Counted from the first letter of the stretch, positions 31,440 to 45,629 are shown. The stretch: 64,000 nucleotides of DNA from Nautilus pompilius (GCA_018389105.1 JACATO010002131.1:1361001-1425000); one strand, 5' to 3'. Program-made: numbers and translations. The notes: generated by a model not told the origin, from the letters alone.

Positions 31440-33480
31440 ATATTTTTTTGTATTAGATATTATTTTTAATGTTAAGTCAATGATACTACCTTTTGGAGAA
31501 TTGTTTTTGCACTATTAATTATTAGTAGAAAACGAGTTCGGTAGAAAGTAAGTTTTTAAAACTAAGATGAAGATGCATTACGATAAAAACCGACATATTT
31601 CCTGTCCTCATCTCATTCATCTATATTGCTTCTCAGTTGTAAAGCTTTTGTAATTTCTCGTGTAACTAATATTTTTGTATATTTCCGCATTACTGATAAA
31701 TCCTTGTCTTTTTCAAGTTATTATTTAAATTATTTAGATTGCTGCTTAATGTTTTCTTAAAGATCTACTTGATGATAATGTCAAACCCACTATCTCTACC
31801 CTCCTCCATCAAAAGTAAAAGCCACCAACAACACTGTACTAGCTGCTCACAACGCCGCCTGTCTGATCACTTTGTTTCGACCGCAGTACATCTGAGCCCT
31901 GCAGTGTTCCACTACAGCAAAGCTTATTCTCGTTGTTCCTTTTAAAATAAAATGTTTTGAATTATCACGTTTCCCAGAAAATATAGTGATAAATCAGAAG
32001 TGGCTAACATAGCATGACACGAAAACCATATGATAACTAACAAAAGTGTATTTTTCTCTCTTTTAGGTAGAATTTAATTCTCTCTCTCACTTATGCACAA
32101 ACTATATCTTCTTGGATCAGTAAAACAATTTTGGGGGCAGAACAAGAAATCAATTAAAGATCTGGAGAGAGACTTTTTATTTTAGACATTTTGCCAAAAT
32201 GAATATCTGCAAAAGTTTCACTCTTATATTTTAAAATGTCAGGACCTTTATTTGGCTTGTTGAAGAAAAACAGCCAATTACCGAGTGAGGAAAATCCCTC
32301 TGTACAAATATGGTGTTCTTACTGTTGAAATGCTGACTATATATATATATATAGAAAAGATTATGCTAGTTATCTAAACTAATTTTTTTTAAGGATATTT
32401 GAGTGTCATTCCACTTTGTTTTTTTCTAAAAGCTTTTCCTCTGTTGTAGCATGAACTGTTGTCATATTCCATACTGTTCAGTTCTGTTATGTGTGTATAT
32501 GTATGTATGTATATTTGAAGGCACTTAGTGAGGAGATGTGCTTCAGTACATTTAATCAATAAATATTCTGTCACTGCTCTCATAGGAAATATAGACTCTT
32601 GAACGTATCACAGTATTTATCGCACCTTTGGGTAGAGATTAAAAAGAAAAATCTGACAAAAGAATAATTGTGTATGTTTAGCAAAGTAGAAAATCATATA
32701 TCCATTTTTTCAGAAGTTGGACTGCTTGGTTGGTAAAGAAAAATATGCCACCGGGAATATACATGTAGTGAAGTTCATCTCAAGAGGGAGCTAAATACTC
32801 AGGTGAGTCACTTCAAGATAATTATCAAAAGGGTATAAAATCTTTCAAATTGTGGCTAAAGAGAAATCTTAGATCAGTTCATAAATATTTTTTGTGTGCG
32901 CGTTCGTGTTCATGCGTGTGCGTTTAAAATCTAATATTAATTAACATTTTATTCTGATAAATACCCTAAACCCAACTTCCCAGTGAAAATTTAGAGCAGA
33001 TGTTCAGATGCTTGCACAATTGATATTTTCTCAGTATAGCCACATATTGTATTTATTTTCTCCTAGACCTATTCAAATGTACCTACATTATTAATGTCAG
33101 CAATTACTTTAAATGCTTTACTTTTCTTTTTATTTTTACTGGTATCTCAATCAATGGTTATTTAGACAAAAAAAGTAAGTTTAGGGGCAAAAAACACAAG
33201 ATAGCTGTTTATAGTATTGCAACTAATCCCGAATGCTTGTGATGTGTGTTAAATGTGTAGACTTCAGGGTTTCTTTATCCATGTTGCCTTAATTTCCACC
33301 TGAATGGTATACAGATTTTTCCCAGATCCTGTACTAGCTTTAGGATGGAAATATGAAATTTTCCACTATGCTAGAAGAAACTTAATGTACAAAATATCAT
33401 TAATTTTTGTTGTTAATATCAACATCCCAGATAACTTTTACACCAACTATCTTTAAAATATACTTTGAATTATCCTTTAG
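31440..33480. other. intergenic, nothing recognised
   Basis: AT-rich sequence with short TA runs (32,338-32,354). Small chance open frames have no family likeness. Confidence 0.45.
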
Positions 33481-33517
33481 AACTGTAGCTCTTTATTTGG
33501 ACTACTGTTGGTAAAGT

Positions 33518-33690
33518 ACTTCCTTGGCATGGTTTCTTCTTGCTGCTCTTTACCAGCTGCTGCCTATGAATGAAGAGTTCTAGTAGAGATTTTTGGTAGG
33601 TTCATTCCTGGGTAGCCTGAAAAGATTATAGGAGCCCACCACACAGTCTATCTCAGATCATAGATCTTGATTCAGGACTGTTAGCACACG
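33518..33690 (+). repeat. SINE copy, internally deleted
   Basis: Shares CCTTGGCATGGTTTCTTCTT and the core ATGAAGAGTTCTAGTAGAGA with the copies at 39.9 and 62.6 kb, but lacks part of the body between them. Confidence 0.5.
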
Positions 33691-33729
33691 ATGATGATGG
33701 TAATGATCATTTTAAGTGACAATGAGCTA

Positions 33730-34575
33730 AGTTCTCAGGTGGGGGGGGACAGAGGCATTTTTAACGTTTCATGATAAAAGCTGACATCTGAACAAGAATT
33801 AAAACTATGCAGGGATCCCTTTGTGAAGAATGTTGCAAAAAAAAGAAAAAAAGGGACCATGACAAGAGGAAGGAGACCATTATGTAAACCATTGATCACA
33901 GTTAACAACATGAAAGAGACAGCCAGTGGTGTAAGGAGCACAAAGACTGGACTAAGGAGGACTGGGAAAAAGTGATGTGGTCTGATGGGTCACACTTCAT
34001 CCTTTTTCCATACAGATGGCAAAAGACAGATTTGGAGAAAGCGTCAATGCACCCATCAACTATGCACACATTGAGCATCCATGGTTTGAGGAACAGGACA
34101 GAGAGAGACTTCAGGCATCTCCTATAACCAGCATAATTCCCAGATCTCAGTCAAACTGAACATCGGTGCAATTATATTGAAAGACACATTATGGTCCTCT
34201 GACGTACATAATTAATGAATGAATGAGGAAATGTCCCTCAGAACACCTTCCAGGAGGCACCCTGTGGATTTTATGCCATATCATGCATGTCATGGCTGTA
34301 TTTGGGCAAAAGGTGGTTTGAGACTTCAGGCATCTCCTATGACCAGCATAATTCCCAGATCTCAGTCAAACTGAACATCGGTGCAATTATATTGAAAGAC
34401 ACATTATGATCCTCTGATGTACATAATTAATGAATGAATGAGAAAATGTCCCTCAGAACACCTTCCAGGAGGCACCCTGTGGATTTTATGCCATATCATG
34501 CATGTCATGGCTGTATTTGGGCAAAAGGTGGTTTGGCCCATTATCAGGTACAGGTTCTAATAAAGTGGCTAGCCA
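33730..34575 (+). pseudogene. Tc1-like element, 3' part, with tandem duplication
   Basis: A frame near 33,935-34,000 reads KDWTKEDWEKVMWSDGSHF, the Tc1-family region around the first catalytic aspartate, with the expected DES changed to DGS. Downstream, FPDLSQTEH corresponds to the PDLNPIEH motif. The right end, TTCTAATAAAGTGGCTAGCC up to about 34,577, resembles the AATAAAGTGGCC ends of Tc1 elements. Stops and frameshifts make it inactive, and no left end was found. Confidence 0.65.
34106..34535. repeat. 215-bp direct tandem duplication
   Basis: Copy one is 34,106-34,320 and copy two 34,321-34,535. They have equal length and about four differences. Both start AGACTTCAGGCATCTCCTAT and end GGGCAAAAGGTGGTTTG. 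The unit lies in the 3' part of the Tc1-like relic. Confidence 0.92.
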
Positions 34576-34754
34576 GTGTAAATTAAAATTAGTTCACATT
34601 TTAAACCAAGCAGAATAGATTTTTAAAATTTTGTTTAGCTTTTGGCTGTGTTTTGATAAATTGGATGAGTGAATTTCTCTATTCTAATTTAATTTTCTTT
34701 TTGGTTTTCTCCCTTCACCTGCCTACTATTTCTCAGCCCCTCACATTATCATTA

Positions 34755-34930
34755 TCATCAGTAGTCTGCCTACAATGGGCAGATCCATGGCTCAGAACCT
34801 TACCAGGGAGATTAACATAGGAGACGGTTTCCAGATGTTTTTCCTCATTGAATCTGAGTGGGCAACTAAAGGCCTCACTAGAACTCTTCACTTTAAGATA
34901 TGGAAGGACCCCCCCAAGCCAGTTGCCAAT
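34755..34930 (-). repeat. SINE copy, antisense
   Basis: The core appears reversed as CACTAGAACTCTTCACTTTA followed by AGATATGGAAGGA at 34,878-34,910, with the 3' body to its left. Confidence 0.5.
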
Positions 34931-36179
34931 TTAACAGCAGCAACAAATAATTTAGAGCTGTTGTTGTTTTTATTTTTCCATTTGGGAACCACCTGCTGGG
35001 CAGGAAAACAATCTGCAAGCAAAAATGCTTGTTCTCGATCACCATTCTACCCTATGGAAGCACTATGCGTACCAAAAGATAATTAATTATCTATTGTATT
35101 CTGTTTTTATTTTTATCACATTACTGAATAATTCATGATTATTCTCTTAATTAGAAAACAAGATCAATTTTTTTAAAAAAAAAAAACAGTCAGCCATTAA
35201 AGCAAAGAGCATATAAATACTAAATAAAATCTAACTGTGTTAAAAACCCCTTTTCATCAGCAACTCGTCTGGCCTTGGTTGTGGGGACTGATTAAGATGA
35301 ATTCCTAATCAATAATTGGGCACTGATGTGATTAGTTAGATAAGCCATTACTTAGCAATTGATTCTTATAGGTTGGCAACGAACAAAATGAATTGCATTT
35401 GTAATTTTGCTGGACAAAGGATCTTTCTGTAGAGAAAATGAGTTTTTGAGACCAAAAGCATTCACAGTGTAGGGGGCCATATGAGGAATTGGCACGTTGC
35501 TCCTCTCCAATTCGTGGAGATAAAACATCAGAAACTATCATTTCAGTGCTGTACTACTAGTTTCTCTCTCTCTCTGTCTAATTTGGGGCGGTGCCACACC
35601 TGGATAGTTAGGAAGTCAGACTTAGTAACACTTGAGCGAAATGGGAATGGTTGCAATATATGAAGCAATTTTTCATCAGGTGATAATTAAGAAGACACCT
35701 CCCCATCTAATGAACCTTGTACTAGACAGGGACATGGTCCTGTCTTTCCTGCCTTTTGAATTGCACACCACATAATACTGAAGTTTCAGGTGTCCAGGCT
35801 CCTGGCAGATGTGTTCTCAGCCAGATGCTGGGGATTCGCCAGATTTGTACCAATGAATCATGGGCGATAATAAATAAACAAAACATCTGCTTGTAAGGAG
35901 AAACACAGTTAATTTAAAATTCCTCTCTCTTCCTTCCTGCAGCAAACATTTAATTCAAGGTATCTGTTCTCCCCTCTCTCTCTCCAGCCCCACAAACGCT
36001 TTTGTTACCAGATAACTAAAGAATTTAGCTATTATTAATATTATTATCAATTCACTAAACTACGAAGGCTGTGGGCACGTTAATTAATAATCACGGAATT
36101 AGCAGGCAACCTTGCAAAACATGGGGTTCCTTTCTTCTCTACCTACCCCCCCTGTTTTTTTTTAATATGCAAAAGGGGT
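34931..36179. other. intergenic, upstream of GC-rich exon
   Basis: Contains CT-rich runs (35,560-35,575; 35,970-35,990). No gene or element is recognised. GC content rises towards 36,200. Confidence 0.45.
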
Positions 36180-36597
36180 TTGAATAAAAACTGGAGGGAA
36201 CGAGAGCCGTCGGTTGCTGTGAGGAGAACCAGTCGGCCATTTGCAAACCGCCCGCCCCTCATTCATCCGTTCATACGAATGAACAAAAGCAGACGACTGT
36301 TTGTTCTTGCAGGGCGGACAGCGAAACTGGGTGGGAAAACAAGACGCTTACTCCATCTCTCTCTCTCTTGTGTTTATTTATTTATTTAGGGGGTCGAGGA
36401 AACCGGCAAGAAGTCGGGCAGAGAGGGGAACCGATCGACGGGTTAGGGCGTCTGTCTGTCTGTCTGTCGGCAGGGGCCCCGCTGAAGGACGGTCCTCCCT
36501 CCCCCGGCATTCCCATCGATCGGGCGGCAAGAAGAGCCAGTCCGGTGTCGGAGTACAAAAGAAACAGAAATATGTACGCTCGGATCAGCCGGCAAAG
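36180..36597 (+). promoter_or_regulatory. CpG-rich promoter / 5' leader candidate
   Basis: A GC-rich block, strongly unlike its surroundings, with many CpG dinucleotides and a (TCTG)n run at 36,448-36,469. It leads directly into an exon-like segment ending at a consensus donor. No TATA box stands out and no transcription start can be fixed from sequence alone. Confidence 0.5.
36448..36469. repeat. (TCTG)n microsatellite
   Basis: Five TCTG units inside the GC-rich leader. Confidence 0.85.
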
Positions 36598-36705
36598 ATG
36601 ACTGCCGATGGAAGGGGGTACGGCGGCACCAGCACGTGGCCAGGCGGGACCACGACTATGGACGGAAGGGAGATAACAAGGCGGCCCGTCTTCGATTCCG
36701 CCCAG
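36598..36705 (+). CDS. candidate first exon of an unknown gene
   Basis: ATG at 36,598 (context AAGATGA) opens 36 codons starting MTADGRGYGGTSTWPGGTTT and ending RRPVFDSAQ, directly followed by the donor CAG/GTAAGT. I recognise no protein family. The frame is also open upstream to 36,301, as expected by chance in GC-rich DNA. No downstream coding exon with a fitting phase was found before 58 kb. Alternatively the segment is untranslated leader for the cadherin gene at 58 kb, in which case this frame is an upstream ORF. Confidence 0.4.
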
Positions 36706-38815
36706 GTAAGTTCTCACCTGCTTATTACTTATTACTGCTGGAGGATGGGTCGAGCGATAAGACTGATGGACGCGCCCGTTCACTTGACACGGCGGATACC
36801 GCGTTTTTGGTGTTGAGCGGGTCCTCCCAAGTGGGTTTTCTATTCCACAAGGGGACAGGCCGGGGCTCACTCACCTGTTAAAGATGAAGCCAAGGATGGA
36901 AACCCCACTCTTAAGTTTCTTCAAAGTCTTTCTAAAAACGATATTCTGTTCCTTCCCCTTGTGTCTTTGTTCTCCTTGTTTTAACTAAAACTTAATTCTT
37001 TTCCGTAAATAAAACCCCTAAAAACGAAAATAAAGGGAGTCTAGTTACAGCGATGCTGCCAATTAAATTATATGTTATGTTAATTTTTTTTAATAATTAG
37101 TATACTAATATTTATTGTTTTGTATTTATGGTAATCCTTAAATTAGTACTTTGTCATGCTACGCCATGTTAAATACTTTGTGTGTGTATTAACCATTTTA
37201 GTTCAGGATGATTATGGCTTATGGTTACACACACAAAGGACCAGATATGGCCCCTTCAGCCGTGGCTTAAATATTCAATGACAGTTTTGATATTACACTG
37301 GTTTCAAACCGTTAAGCGTGTACATCCAAATTAAAAACTTCTAGTGTATAGCACTTGTTATTAGATATTGCAAATTAGTTTACTATTGTATACCATAAGG
37401 TCAAATTTTAGACTTTATTAATGCTGTAACTGATATAAAAAAAAAGATAAGTAAATTAATATGTAATTTTTTTTTAAAATAGCAATAAAAATTACTAATA
37501 TTATAAAATTATCCTTAAAATAACAAAGGTTACATACTTAAAAACAACAATAAAACTCTTGAAAATCAGGTTTATAAACTTTTGGTTATAATTTTTTAGT
37601 TAATCAGAAGGTTAGATTTATCTAGAAAAAAGACAATTTTGCCACAAGAAATTAGATGGCTATGTTTAATATTATTTTTGTCAGTTACACATCAAAGTTG
37701 ACTTCAACTTCTTGGTCAATAATTTTTTTTTTTTTACATTTTTAGTGGATAAGTATTTGAATTGACTTTATCAGGTTAATTTCTCTGTGTTTAGTCAGCT
37801 GTAGAGGGTGAGTGCTTCCTTTTCTTGGATTTCTGTGTAAAGAAAATTGCGTGTTAATGATAACACCTGGAAACTCTAAAACTATTAGTTTTAATTCTGG
37901 TCTTTTTTTTAATTTTTTTTTTTAAAGAATTTCAAAATAATAGTGAAATTTGATACACTGTACCTACACTTTCTCTCATTTCTTGTGTTATACATCCTTC
38001 AGTAGTACTAAGGTTTAACTCCTTTCATACTGAAATTGCCAAATGAGTCTTGTTTTATTATCTTTTTTTAGAAAATTTTGAAGATTGTTTGGAAAAATTT
38101 ACTTTGAAAGAAAAAATCGATTCCAAAGTTTACATTTCTAAATGGAAAATAAATCATAAGCTTAAATTAGGGAAATGTGTGCATGTACATTGGCTAGCAG
38201 ATGCCATTCATGCACTGAAGCTTTAATCTGGTGAACATGAATTTGACTGGATAATTACAAGAGTTGCCAGAAATTGTTCAAAACAATAACAGAGATTGAA
38301 TGATAAATAAATTACATCTGTCGAGCACAGATTAAATACTTATTAATGCTGTTTAGCATTATGACAAGTATTAACCATTAAGTAAATTAAATTGTACTTA
38401 TACGCAAGCTTAGTTATAAATAAATTGGCAGTTTCTAGTTCGCTTCTGTTTAAAGTTATTAATACTGTTTTAGTTATTGATAGGTTTTGCATTTGCTAAT
38501 TGTTTTTTTCTTTTTTTCATCTTTTTAAGTGGACAAAGACTAAAACCCGGGTTAAATTTAAGTTTTTCAGAAATTTTCTAAAAAACAATTTTTCTCTGTT
38601 TTAAATAAAACTTTTTTTCTGGTGGGATTGGGGGCTTGTGAGAGTTTTCTGTAATCTTCAAGCTTGATGCCTTATATGTTATCTTATCCTATCTTGGAGA
38701 CCTACTCGCATACACTTTTTGTCCTGTGCACAGACCAAAAATATACTCCAGGCCACTTGAGTTCCTACCCATGGCAGAACAATAAGCATTTGGTAATCTT
38801 GATAAACACAAACAA
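36706..38815. other. intron or intergenic, nothing recognised
   Basis: AT-rich after about 36,900, with long A/T runs. No exon or transposon can be supported. Confidence 0.45.
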
Positions 38816-38821
38816 TTTGGG

Positions 38822-39000
38822 TGGTTGACAGTTTAGTGTTTAGACTATGGATGCCATTGTTGAGAGCTAGAGTTCAGATCTCAGTTGTAACCAACTTGGT
38901 TTGGTGTGTACCTTCCTAGCACAATTTATTCTCTCTCCTTCACTAATTGGCCATGTTGGTTTTTCTCTGGTCATTCCAGTTTCTGGTGAAGTTTCCACAG
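38822..39000 (+). repeat. tRNA-derived SINE copy
   Basis: A tRNA-like head (GGGTGGTTGACAGTTTAGTG, then a B-box-like AGTTCAGATCTC) is followed by the body with AACTTGGTTTGGTGTGTACC. The core is largely lost. It belongs with the family copies at 11.1 and 39.9 kb. Confidence 0.5.
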
Positions 39001-39889
39001 GTAACTGTTGACAAGCTCTCACAATGACTACTGCTCAAGAGCTCCTAATCATACCTAGATAACTACTAATTTGGTCATCAAGGCTGATACCCCAAATCTA
39101 CTTTTCCACTTCTACTTCATTTTGTGAGATGTCTCGAAATTCAGGACAGGGGCTTGACAAGAAGAACTACAAATAGCAATGCTATGGTTATTAATAAGAT
39201 ATATTTACATAGTTGCTATTTTTGTTTAATTACTAACATTTTGTTATTTGCTTCTTTTATGCTTTAGTTTGTGTTTTGTTAAGGAGGTGCATACAAAACA
39301 GCAATCTTTATCCATCATATTTCAAACATGTACAGATGACACCATGGTGTTTTGCATCTCCACCAATCTTAATTTAATACATGTCATAGTTGTGCAGGCT
39401 GATGTGCTCCAGGTTACTTGCATGAGTTTCAGTGTCACTGCTTTTCTTATAAAAGAATGCAAAAAACCACAAGGCATATAAAGTATTGTCATGTGGACAT
39501 TTATTCTAAACACATTTGATCATTTTAGCAGTGGAATCAAGTTGCAATAATAGTAGTATGCAGTTTTTCATTAAACTAAATTACTTGTAGCTGTCTCACA
39601 GCACAGCAACAACAACATCACCAAGATCATATCTGGTTGGGTTTCATTTAAATATCCCTAGTATATTTTAAATACATCATTGTATTCATTACAGGTGACA
39701 TAATCTTGATTCCTTTTTTTGGTCATTTTCTTAAGAAATAGCTGTAAATAAATACAGAATAACAAAAAACATTTCTCTAGCAGAAAAATAAAAATATTTT
39801 GAAGATAATATTGCAGATTAATGTTTGTATGGCACCAGTGAGACATGTTGTTATCATTCTTATCTTAAACTGATGGGACATCTTGTTAT

Positions 39890-40165
39890 CATTCTCAGCC
39901 TAAAATAGTACTTGCTGTTAGGCAAGAGCTGTCTAAGACAGTGAATTATTCTAAGTGTAGTTAGTCTGCCAAATGAACCTACTGAAAGTCCCTGCTAGAA
40001 CTCTTCATTTTTAGATGTGAAAGGAAACTAGAGATAAGAAGAAAATCAAATGGACTGACTAGAGAAGAACAAGAAGAAACCATACCAAGGAGGTATGCCA
40101 AACTGAGTTGGTAATCTGTGGGAAATCAAACTTTGGACAGCAACCTGCCACTGGAGCGCTGTGAG
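39890..40165 (-). repeat. tRNA-derived SINE copy, antisense
   Basis: One of the two best preserved bodies. On the minus strand it reads a tRNA-like head near 40,165-40,110, GTATGGTTTCTTCTTGTTCT, and the core ATGAAGAGTTCTAGCAGGGA at about 40,010-39,989. Confidence 0.65.
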
Positions 40166-40169
40166 AAGA

Positions 40170-43100
40170 TAATATGGATATTTAATCAACATCTAGTCAG
40201 TAATTTATCGTAAAAGTTTTGGTTTCATTTAGCATTTGCTATAATTTTGTTATCAATACCATGTATTCCAAAAAGTCAAGTAGGTTTCCATTGTTGATGG
40301 TCATATCGACTGACAGATGCTGAACCATGGCTAACTAAAATGGAACAGGGCAATGTTTGTGTGTGTGAGAGAGAGACAAGAAATGAGAAGACAATCTTGG
40401 GGTTTGGTTTTTTTTAAAATTTTAATACGTATTTTTTTAAACGGTTATTTTAACAGCTACTAACTGTCAAACTTGTACGCATCTTTCTCATTGGAAAAAC
40501 CATTAAATAGTTCACATTGATAAACAGAAAAAATGTTAAAGTGAAGATGAATGTCAGAAGTCTGTTTTGGTTTGGAGCTTTTAAAGCATTGAGACTTTCT
40601 AGATTATTCCCATTTTCATTCATTTATTTTTGTTAAGGACATTCCCACTGTGTCCAACAAACAAGTTGTGTACTCTTTGGACTTTACAATTTCTTAACCT
40701 GAATAAGGAGAGAAGATATTTCATAACTGTAACCTTTTATTCTTTGAATATTATTTTTTTATACCATGTTTGGCAAGACTGGATATGAAATCAGAAAAGG
40801 CTTAGTTATTTCCATATTTAATATTTTAATCCTATTAAAAGATTATTTTCAGGCACCAATAATTCCTAATTAAAGATGAGACTATAATTGACTAGCTTCA
40901 TTGATGCATAGGAATTACTGGTGCTGTGACAACTTACCCCTGTAACAACCAGTCTTGGTCAGTATCTCTTAGAGGTTGCTGATAACATTGGTATCCATCT
41001 GTTGGACAAGTTATTTTGACTAATGCCAACAGAAACAGCATTTCCAGGTGAATTATCTAAGTGTTAGCAACTTAGATCTTCAACAACTACTGCCATGGAA
41101 CATTGGTCTATGAATTATCTTTCTAATGATCAGCCAATGTATGGGATGTTTTTACTTTGACTCAAAACAGTGATCTATCAAAGTGAGGTTGTGTAGTTTT
41201 ATTGTCTTATATTAATATGCACTGCATATCAAGATGACTAGTATCCATAAAGTGTGGGGCAAGTGCTCACCTTTTTTAATATGCATATTTTAGTGGCAGA
41301 ATTTGGAAGAATACATGTGTATAGTTGACCTTTGTTTGGGTATAGCTATAGAATGTATGATTGTTTTAAGCATTATCATTTTGTATGTATTTCTCGTTTT
41401 TTTCGCTGGTAGGTTATGCCTAGAAAATAATGATGATGCACAAAGCATGTCAAATTAATTGAAAAGAAAATACAGAAAAAATTACTGGATATATTAATTA
41501 CTGATATTCTACCTGGGTGTTTTGTCATTCTTAATTTTGCCTTGTTTTTATTACTTTACTCTTAATGCAGCACCTTAGAAAGGCTAGTTGTAGAGCTAAT
41601 GAGTTTGGTTTTGGGGAATTTTTTCCTTACTATTTGTGAAAGTGTAACTAGTTTCTTATCATATTTAAAGATGTTACTACTATTGCTTTGTCTGTAATTG
41701 ACCAAAAGCATTTTTGAAACAGTGGCATCCTTCTTGACATTGCAATGGATGAAGCTATTCCCATGGACATATGTCGAAGACCCTAGAAAAACCATTTTTT
41801 GCTTAAGAAACCCATGCAAGTAAGTTTTTTTGAAACACTATCACTAGCTATTCAGCAAATATGTCAACTGTTAAAGGAACATTACTGACTACAAAAAATT
41901 ATAGGATTTAAATGATAAAAGAAAATGAAGGGAGCTTTCTCATGACTCGTGTTCATTTACACTGTCATATTCTCTCTAACTTAATGTGTTATGATGGGTC
42001 AGACACAACAAATATCATTGATCTCATTTGGTAGGGAAAATCCTGGGTGTATTAATAGCTCGTAAGTTTATTGCAGTAGTTTTATTTTCTTTGATACATG
42101 AACTTGACCACAGATGCTGTGAATGTTTATGGTACATTGTTACATTTTGTCATGGTGACAGATGTAGTTCAAGTTTGATGTAAAGTGAGAAGTAACTCTT
42201 GTGAGATATTGACCAAAATGTGCCACCTCGCTACATAAATGAATATTAATCAATCTCACTACTAATGCTTATGCACTTAAGTTTTCAGATAAGTTTTCCT
42301 TTAATGTAGAAAAAAGTGACTAATCTGTTTACTTAAAGGCAGACAGAAGTGTGCATTTTAAACATATGTCGCTGTTATTTATGATTTATTTTTAATGCTT
42401 AATTTACTTAATTGCAGGGAAAATTTTTAAACAAAACTGTTACATTAAACTAATTTAGATTTCTAACTCTACCCAAATCAATGATAAAATCATTAGCAGA
42501 GTTTCTGTTTTATGAATTCTGATCACTTTTATATGTGGGCATCAGAGACTGGTTTCTACTAGGTATTGTGCTGCGTTTCTCTTGAATCAACAAATCATCT
42601 GTTGGTGCCATTGATCATCGAAAGGCGTCTGGTCTGCAGAGATACAAGGAAACAGGTTTTTGATCAGACTCATGGAATCTGTCCAGAATACTTTTCCAAA
42701 TCAGGTTGGTTAGTTCAGAGAATGTAAATTATATATCCAGGATAACTTTTTTTTTTTAAGTTGAAAAAAATACAACATTGAATGGCATAATTTTCAAAAA
42801 GTTGTTTTAGAATTGTCAACTTTATGCCCAACGGATTTTCCATCTGTCAGCTATAACAAATCACCATATTTTTGTTTCATTGAACTGTAAGATGTTTGTA
42901 TTCATCAAAGATCAGGCTTTTTTGTTATTTTTATAGGGATAAATAACAGATAATGACTCAGTTTTAAAAAAATAACTCTGAAATTATAATAAAGACTAAA
43001 AGATCTAAGTTCTCTATTCTCAAAATACTCCAAAAACAAGAAGCCTTCTTTGAAATTATACTGTTAAATAGTATTCAAACTTTGTTCTAAGTAATACCGA

Positions 43101-45625
43101 AGATTTTTAAATGCATGTTTTTATCCAAAAAAAAACAATAGGTTATCCTACCGTTGGTGCTTTCTTTAGATGAAAGGAGCTAGGATTTCCAAATTCATAA
43201 GCTCTTTCTCTGTCCAAAATTACTATGAAGAGAAACTTATTTTAAAAAATAAATGAGCATTAAAAATATACTTTTTTTTTATCATTAAGGACATTTGGAT
43301 AATTTACATTTAAGAGATTCTTTTTTCCTCTTTTGATTGGCAAGGAGTTAAGATGTGGATATTTTTCATGAATTTTAAAATTGTTTATCGGTACACAGCA
43401 AGAGAACAAGGCAGTTAAAACTAATGAGGGGGAAATATGTCTGCTTTGTTAATAGGACTTGGGTGTGGCAATCAGTTTTGGATTAGAGACAAGTACACCA
43501 GTTATACATTGCCTGCATAAGTAGCCACTGGATTTGTCATTACTCTGTGAAAAAGGAAAAAAAAAACCAGTAAGTCTCTTTCTAAGGCTGATATCACATT
43601 AGATATTTAATTTTCCTTTTTACCATCTTCTATTTTTTTTTGTTTGGAAGTTTTATGGACAGATAAAGGCAGCTTTTTATGTATGTCTTCCCCCCCCCCT
43701 CATTGAAATTGCAAAGTAGGCCTACTGTATAAAAGCTTTATTATACTTATTAATACTTTTTTGTATACGAACACTATATTATTAATTTGTTTTAAGTTGG
43801 TAATGATCACACCTGCAGAATGAGATTTTTTTTCATGTAGGTATTAATACATTGACGTTTTAAAAGGGTTATTCGTCTGCATTCTTCTCTGAATAACTTT
43901 TCCAGGTCATGCAAATAAAAAACACTGTCTTATTTTTTTTCTGCTCTGTTTCCACGGTGATCAGTGTATTGATTTTGACTCACTTTTTTCAGTCAGTTTA
44001 CTTGAGATTTTCCAGATGTTTATAAAAGAATTTTTTTTACATTTACATTTAAATCTGTACAAAACATTTGCCATGTCTTACCTAAAAACTGTGGCCTCTG
44101 TTGTGAATCATTTATATTCATGTTTTCTTCAGTATCAAATTTTCATCCAGCCTACCCACCAACAAACTTGAGATTTTGTTCATCTATGGATGTGTCTTTT
44201 ATTCTACAGTCTGAAAGCTGCAGTCTATTGTCTATGTATTACAAATGCGCCTACAGAAATTTAAAACTAACTACAAAAGTAGAAAAGAAAATGAGAAATA
44301 AGAAGATACCCAAAGAGCTATTTAAAAAAAAAAAGAAGTCATGTACACACATATTTGGTAATTATTGAACCAAAAACCTCTCGATAGTGAAACCAACAAC
44401 CTTACCTGAGCCATTATCCTGCTGGAATATATCATCTTTGCTAAATAACATTATGATAAAAAGATTTCAAATCCAACTGCCAAAAAAGCCCCAGATACAT
44501 ACAGTTGTGAAAATAGTAACCAAAATCTCATTCCTTGTGAAATAAGATTTGAAATTGTGGAAACATTAGTTAGTATTCATTTTTAAGTGAGACAGACACA
44601 TCCTATTAATAAATGAGGTATATGGAAGTAGTAGATATATTCTTTACCCTGAGAATACAAAAAGGAGTCAGCCCATCTAAACATAGGATACATATTTTCC
44701 ACATCTATGAAAAACCAGTACTTCATATTTCAGTAAGGGGTTTTAATTTAAACATTGGACTGACTACCAAAAAATTTATAGTAGGAATGCTTTCTGTTGT
44801 TTAAAAAAATTTACTTGGCCATAGTCTTAAAGAATTAAATCTGTCAAAACTTAAAAAAATTATCACTATGCATAAAAACAGATAGTTTGTCTTCTTAACC
44901 AAAAATTGTATTTGCAAATTCATGCAGTGTAACACCACCCGACAGAAAATGCAGAGATAAGTTGTTGTAACAGTAGATTTGGTGTTCAAAGCATTATTCT
45001 TCCCTTTGCATTGCTGTTGGTAACTACTTGATTTGGTTGTCAGTAATTGCAAATATGGAAGTACTAAAGGACATAATTATCAATTAGCTAAATTGTCTGC
45101 TCTTCAAAGTTTGATGTTAGAAAGTATTTCTTTAGTAATAACATTGTGAATAAGCAAAAAAAAAAAAAAAGGCCCACAGTTTAAAAGCCACACACACATC
45201 TCTCCGAACCCTTGGGCCTTCTATACATCCATAATAAATTTTAGTCTTGAATAAACTAAATTAAAGTAACCACTTAGATCTTGTTGGATTAAAGATGTTT
45301 ATTATCATCTTATTGCTGATTTAAAAAAAAAAAGGGGGAATTTCCTAGACTCTAAAGAAGCATGGTACATATATCATTGTTATTTTAATCCATTTGTTAA
45401 AGAACAAATCTAAACGTTCAGTTTATGTATTTAACTTCTCACAGTATTCATATTAATAAACAAAGCCCTTCTATACCTTTTTAATGCCACATTGACCTGT
45501 AAATCAAATATAAACTTTCTGCAGGGGTATTGATTTAGCAAGATCTGTCATTTTAAGTCTTCTGACTAAATAATTTTTTTTGTTTGTTTCACATGCCGTC
45601 TTGTTGCTTCAGCAACATTGGCCAG
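40170..45625. other. long AT-rich stretch, nothing recognised
   Basis: No coding exon, RNA gene or nameable element. A reverse open frame at 41,562-41,819 and others are short and family-less. G- and C-runs occur at 43,691 and 45,335. Confidence 0.4.
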
Positions 45626-45629
45626 GAGC

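Noticed and set aside
36301..36870. Overlapping open frames on both strands around the GC-rich block
   Set aside because: Open frames are expected by chance in such composition. Only the ATG-to-donor segment 36,598-36,705 is kept, at low confidence.
39248..39481. 77-codon open frame starting with a hydrophobic segment
   Set aside because: No splice context, no family, and AT-rich composition typical of chance frames.
41562..41819. 85-codon reverse open frame
   Set aside because: No recognisable motif. A transposon remnant is possible but cannot be supported.
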